Source: Deltaproteobacteria bacterium GWA2_55_10
GTDB taxonomy: Bacteria; Desulfobacterota; GWC2-55-46
Assembly (NCBI GenBank): GCA_001797415.1
Contig: MGPL01000026.1
Location: 12,721 to 19,865 of the forward strand
Direction: 5' to 3'
DNA: 7,145 bases
The translations under genes and the position numbers were made by a program. The notes below the pieces were generated by a model. It made no database searches. It saw only the letters and a program-made list of their open reading frames with translations, and was not told where the DNA came from. Below are positions 6,642-7,145 of the stretch, one piece after another (position 1 is the first letter of the stretch; the number at the start of each line of letters is the position of its first letter).

Positions 6642-7145
6642 TAGGCTCCCGATCCGATGTGAAGTCCGCCGTTCACGTTTAAGACATGGCCGGTGATATA
6701 GCGGGCCGCGTCCGAGGCGAGGAAAAGCGCGGCATGGGCGATATCACTGGCCTCTCCGACAAAGCCGAGGGGTATGCCGCAGAGGATCTCCGCTTCAGGC
6801 GTATTTGATGCGATTGCGTCGTACATGTCCGTTCTTATGAACCCCGGGGCTATCGCGTTCACCCTTATGCCGGCCGGGGCAAGAATCCTGGCCATCGATT
6901 TGGTCAACGAGATGACACCGGCCTTTGCAGCCGCGTAATGGGGCGCTTTCGTGCCGCCTGTCTGCCCGCCGACAGAGCTGACATTGATTATCGAGCCCTT
7001 CCTTCCGGTAAGGCCTTCGATCCCCTCCTGAATGCAGAGGAACACGCCCTTCAGATTGGTATCAACGGTCCTGTCCCAGTCGTGATCCGTGATATCGCAA
7101 AAAGGCTTCTGCTCAAGGTAGCCGGCATTGTTCACGAGGACGTCT
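6641..7145 (-). CDS. FabG-like short-chain dehydrogenase/reductase, N-terminus beyond window
   Basis: This is an NAD(P)-dependent oxidoreductase of the classical short-chain dehydrogenase/reductase (SDR) family; 167 residues are visible. The reading frame is open to the right edge, where it begins DVLVNNAG, the conserved NNAG motif of the SDR fold. A start at 7135 would use a GTG that is simply the Val of this motif, so it is not a real start. Counting from the first visible Asp, the active site is complete: N30, S57 in INVSSVGG, and Y70/K74 in YAAAK. The PG motif (APGFIRTDM) and the C-terminal NVNGG signature are also present. FabG-type proteins are about 245 residues, so roughly 80 residues with the TGxxxGIG cofactor loop lie outside the window. 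The substrate cannot be read from sequence. The position ahead of an ATP-grasp ligase and a flippase suggests reduction or oxidation of a glycan precursor rather than fatty-acid synthesis, but a 3-oxoacyl reductase role is not excluded. Confidence 0.93.
   Translation of the reverse strand, partial: DVLVNNAGYLEQKPFCDITDHDWDRTVDTNLKGVFLCIQEGIEGLTGRKGSIINVSSVGGQTGGTKAPHYAAAKAGVISLTKSMARILAPAGIRVNAIAPGFIRTDMYDAIASNTPEAEILCGIPLGFVGEASDIAHAALFLASDAARYITGHVLNVNGGLHIGSGA

Noticed and set aside
6060..6644. Plus-strand open frame of 194 codons
   Set aside because: It is antisense to the well-supported ATP-grasp gene and has no recognisable domain.

Overview
The window is one continuous stretch of minus-strand genes. 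It holds four complete genes and two that run off the ends, read from right to left. No gap exceeds 12 bases, and most neighbours overlap, so this looks like the middle of a single operon. There are no RNA genes, mobile elements, CRISPR arrays, terminators or clear promoters in view.

In transcription order the genes are: (1) the C-terminal two thirds of a FabG-like short-chain dehydrogenase/reductase (6641-7145, start beyond the right edge); (2) an ATP-grasp ligase (5381-6628); (3) a large glycoside hydrolase family 57-like protein (3424-5397); (4) a Wzx/MOP-type polysaccharide flippase (1953-3431); (5) a putative GT-B glycosyltransferase resembling CDP-glycerol glycerophosphotransferases (677-1948); and (6) a class I SAM-dependent methyltransferase (1-707, C-terminus beyond the left edge).

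The mixture is typical of a surface-glycan locus, such as an O-antigen, capsule or other exported polysaccharide. The reductase and ligase probably make or modify an unusual building block. The putative transferase adds a residue, the methyltransferase may methylate or cap the glycan, and the flippase moves the lipid-linked product across the inner membrane. The GH57-like protein has no visible signal peptide and is the least explained member. It keeps the probable catalytic Glu/Asp pair but has an altered first histidine motif. No polymerase, priming transferase or nucleotide-sugar synthesis gene other than the reductase lies within the window, so the polymer cannot be named.

The DNA is GC-rich by eye, with strong Shine-Dalgarno sequences and frequent ATA (Ile) and AGG (Arg) codons. 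That suits a Gram-negative, possibly uncultivated bacterium, for example Nitrospirota, Omnitrophota or Desulfobacterota. This placement is a guess from style and not a demonstrated assignment.
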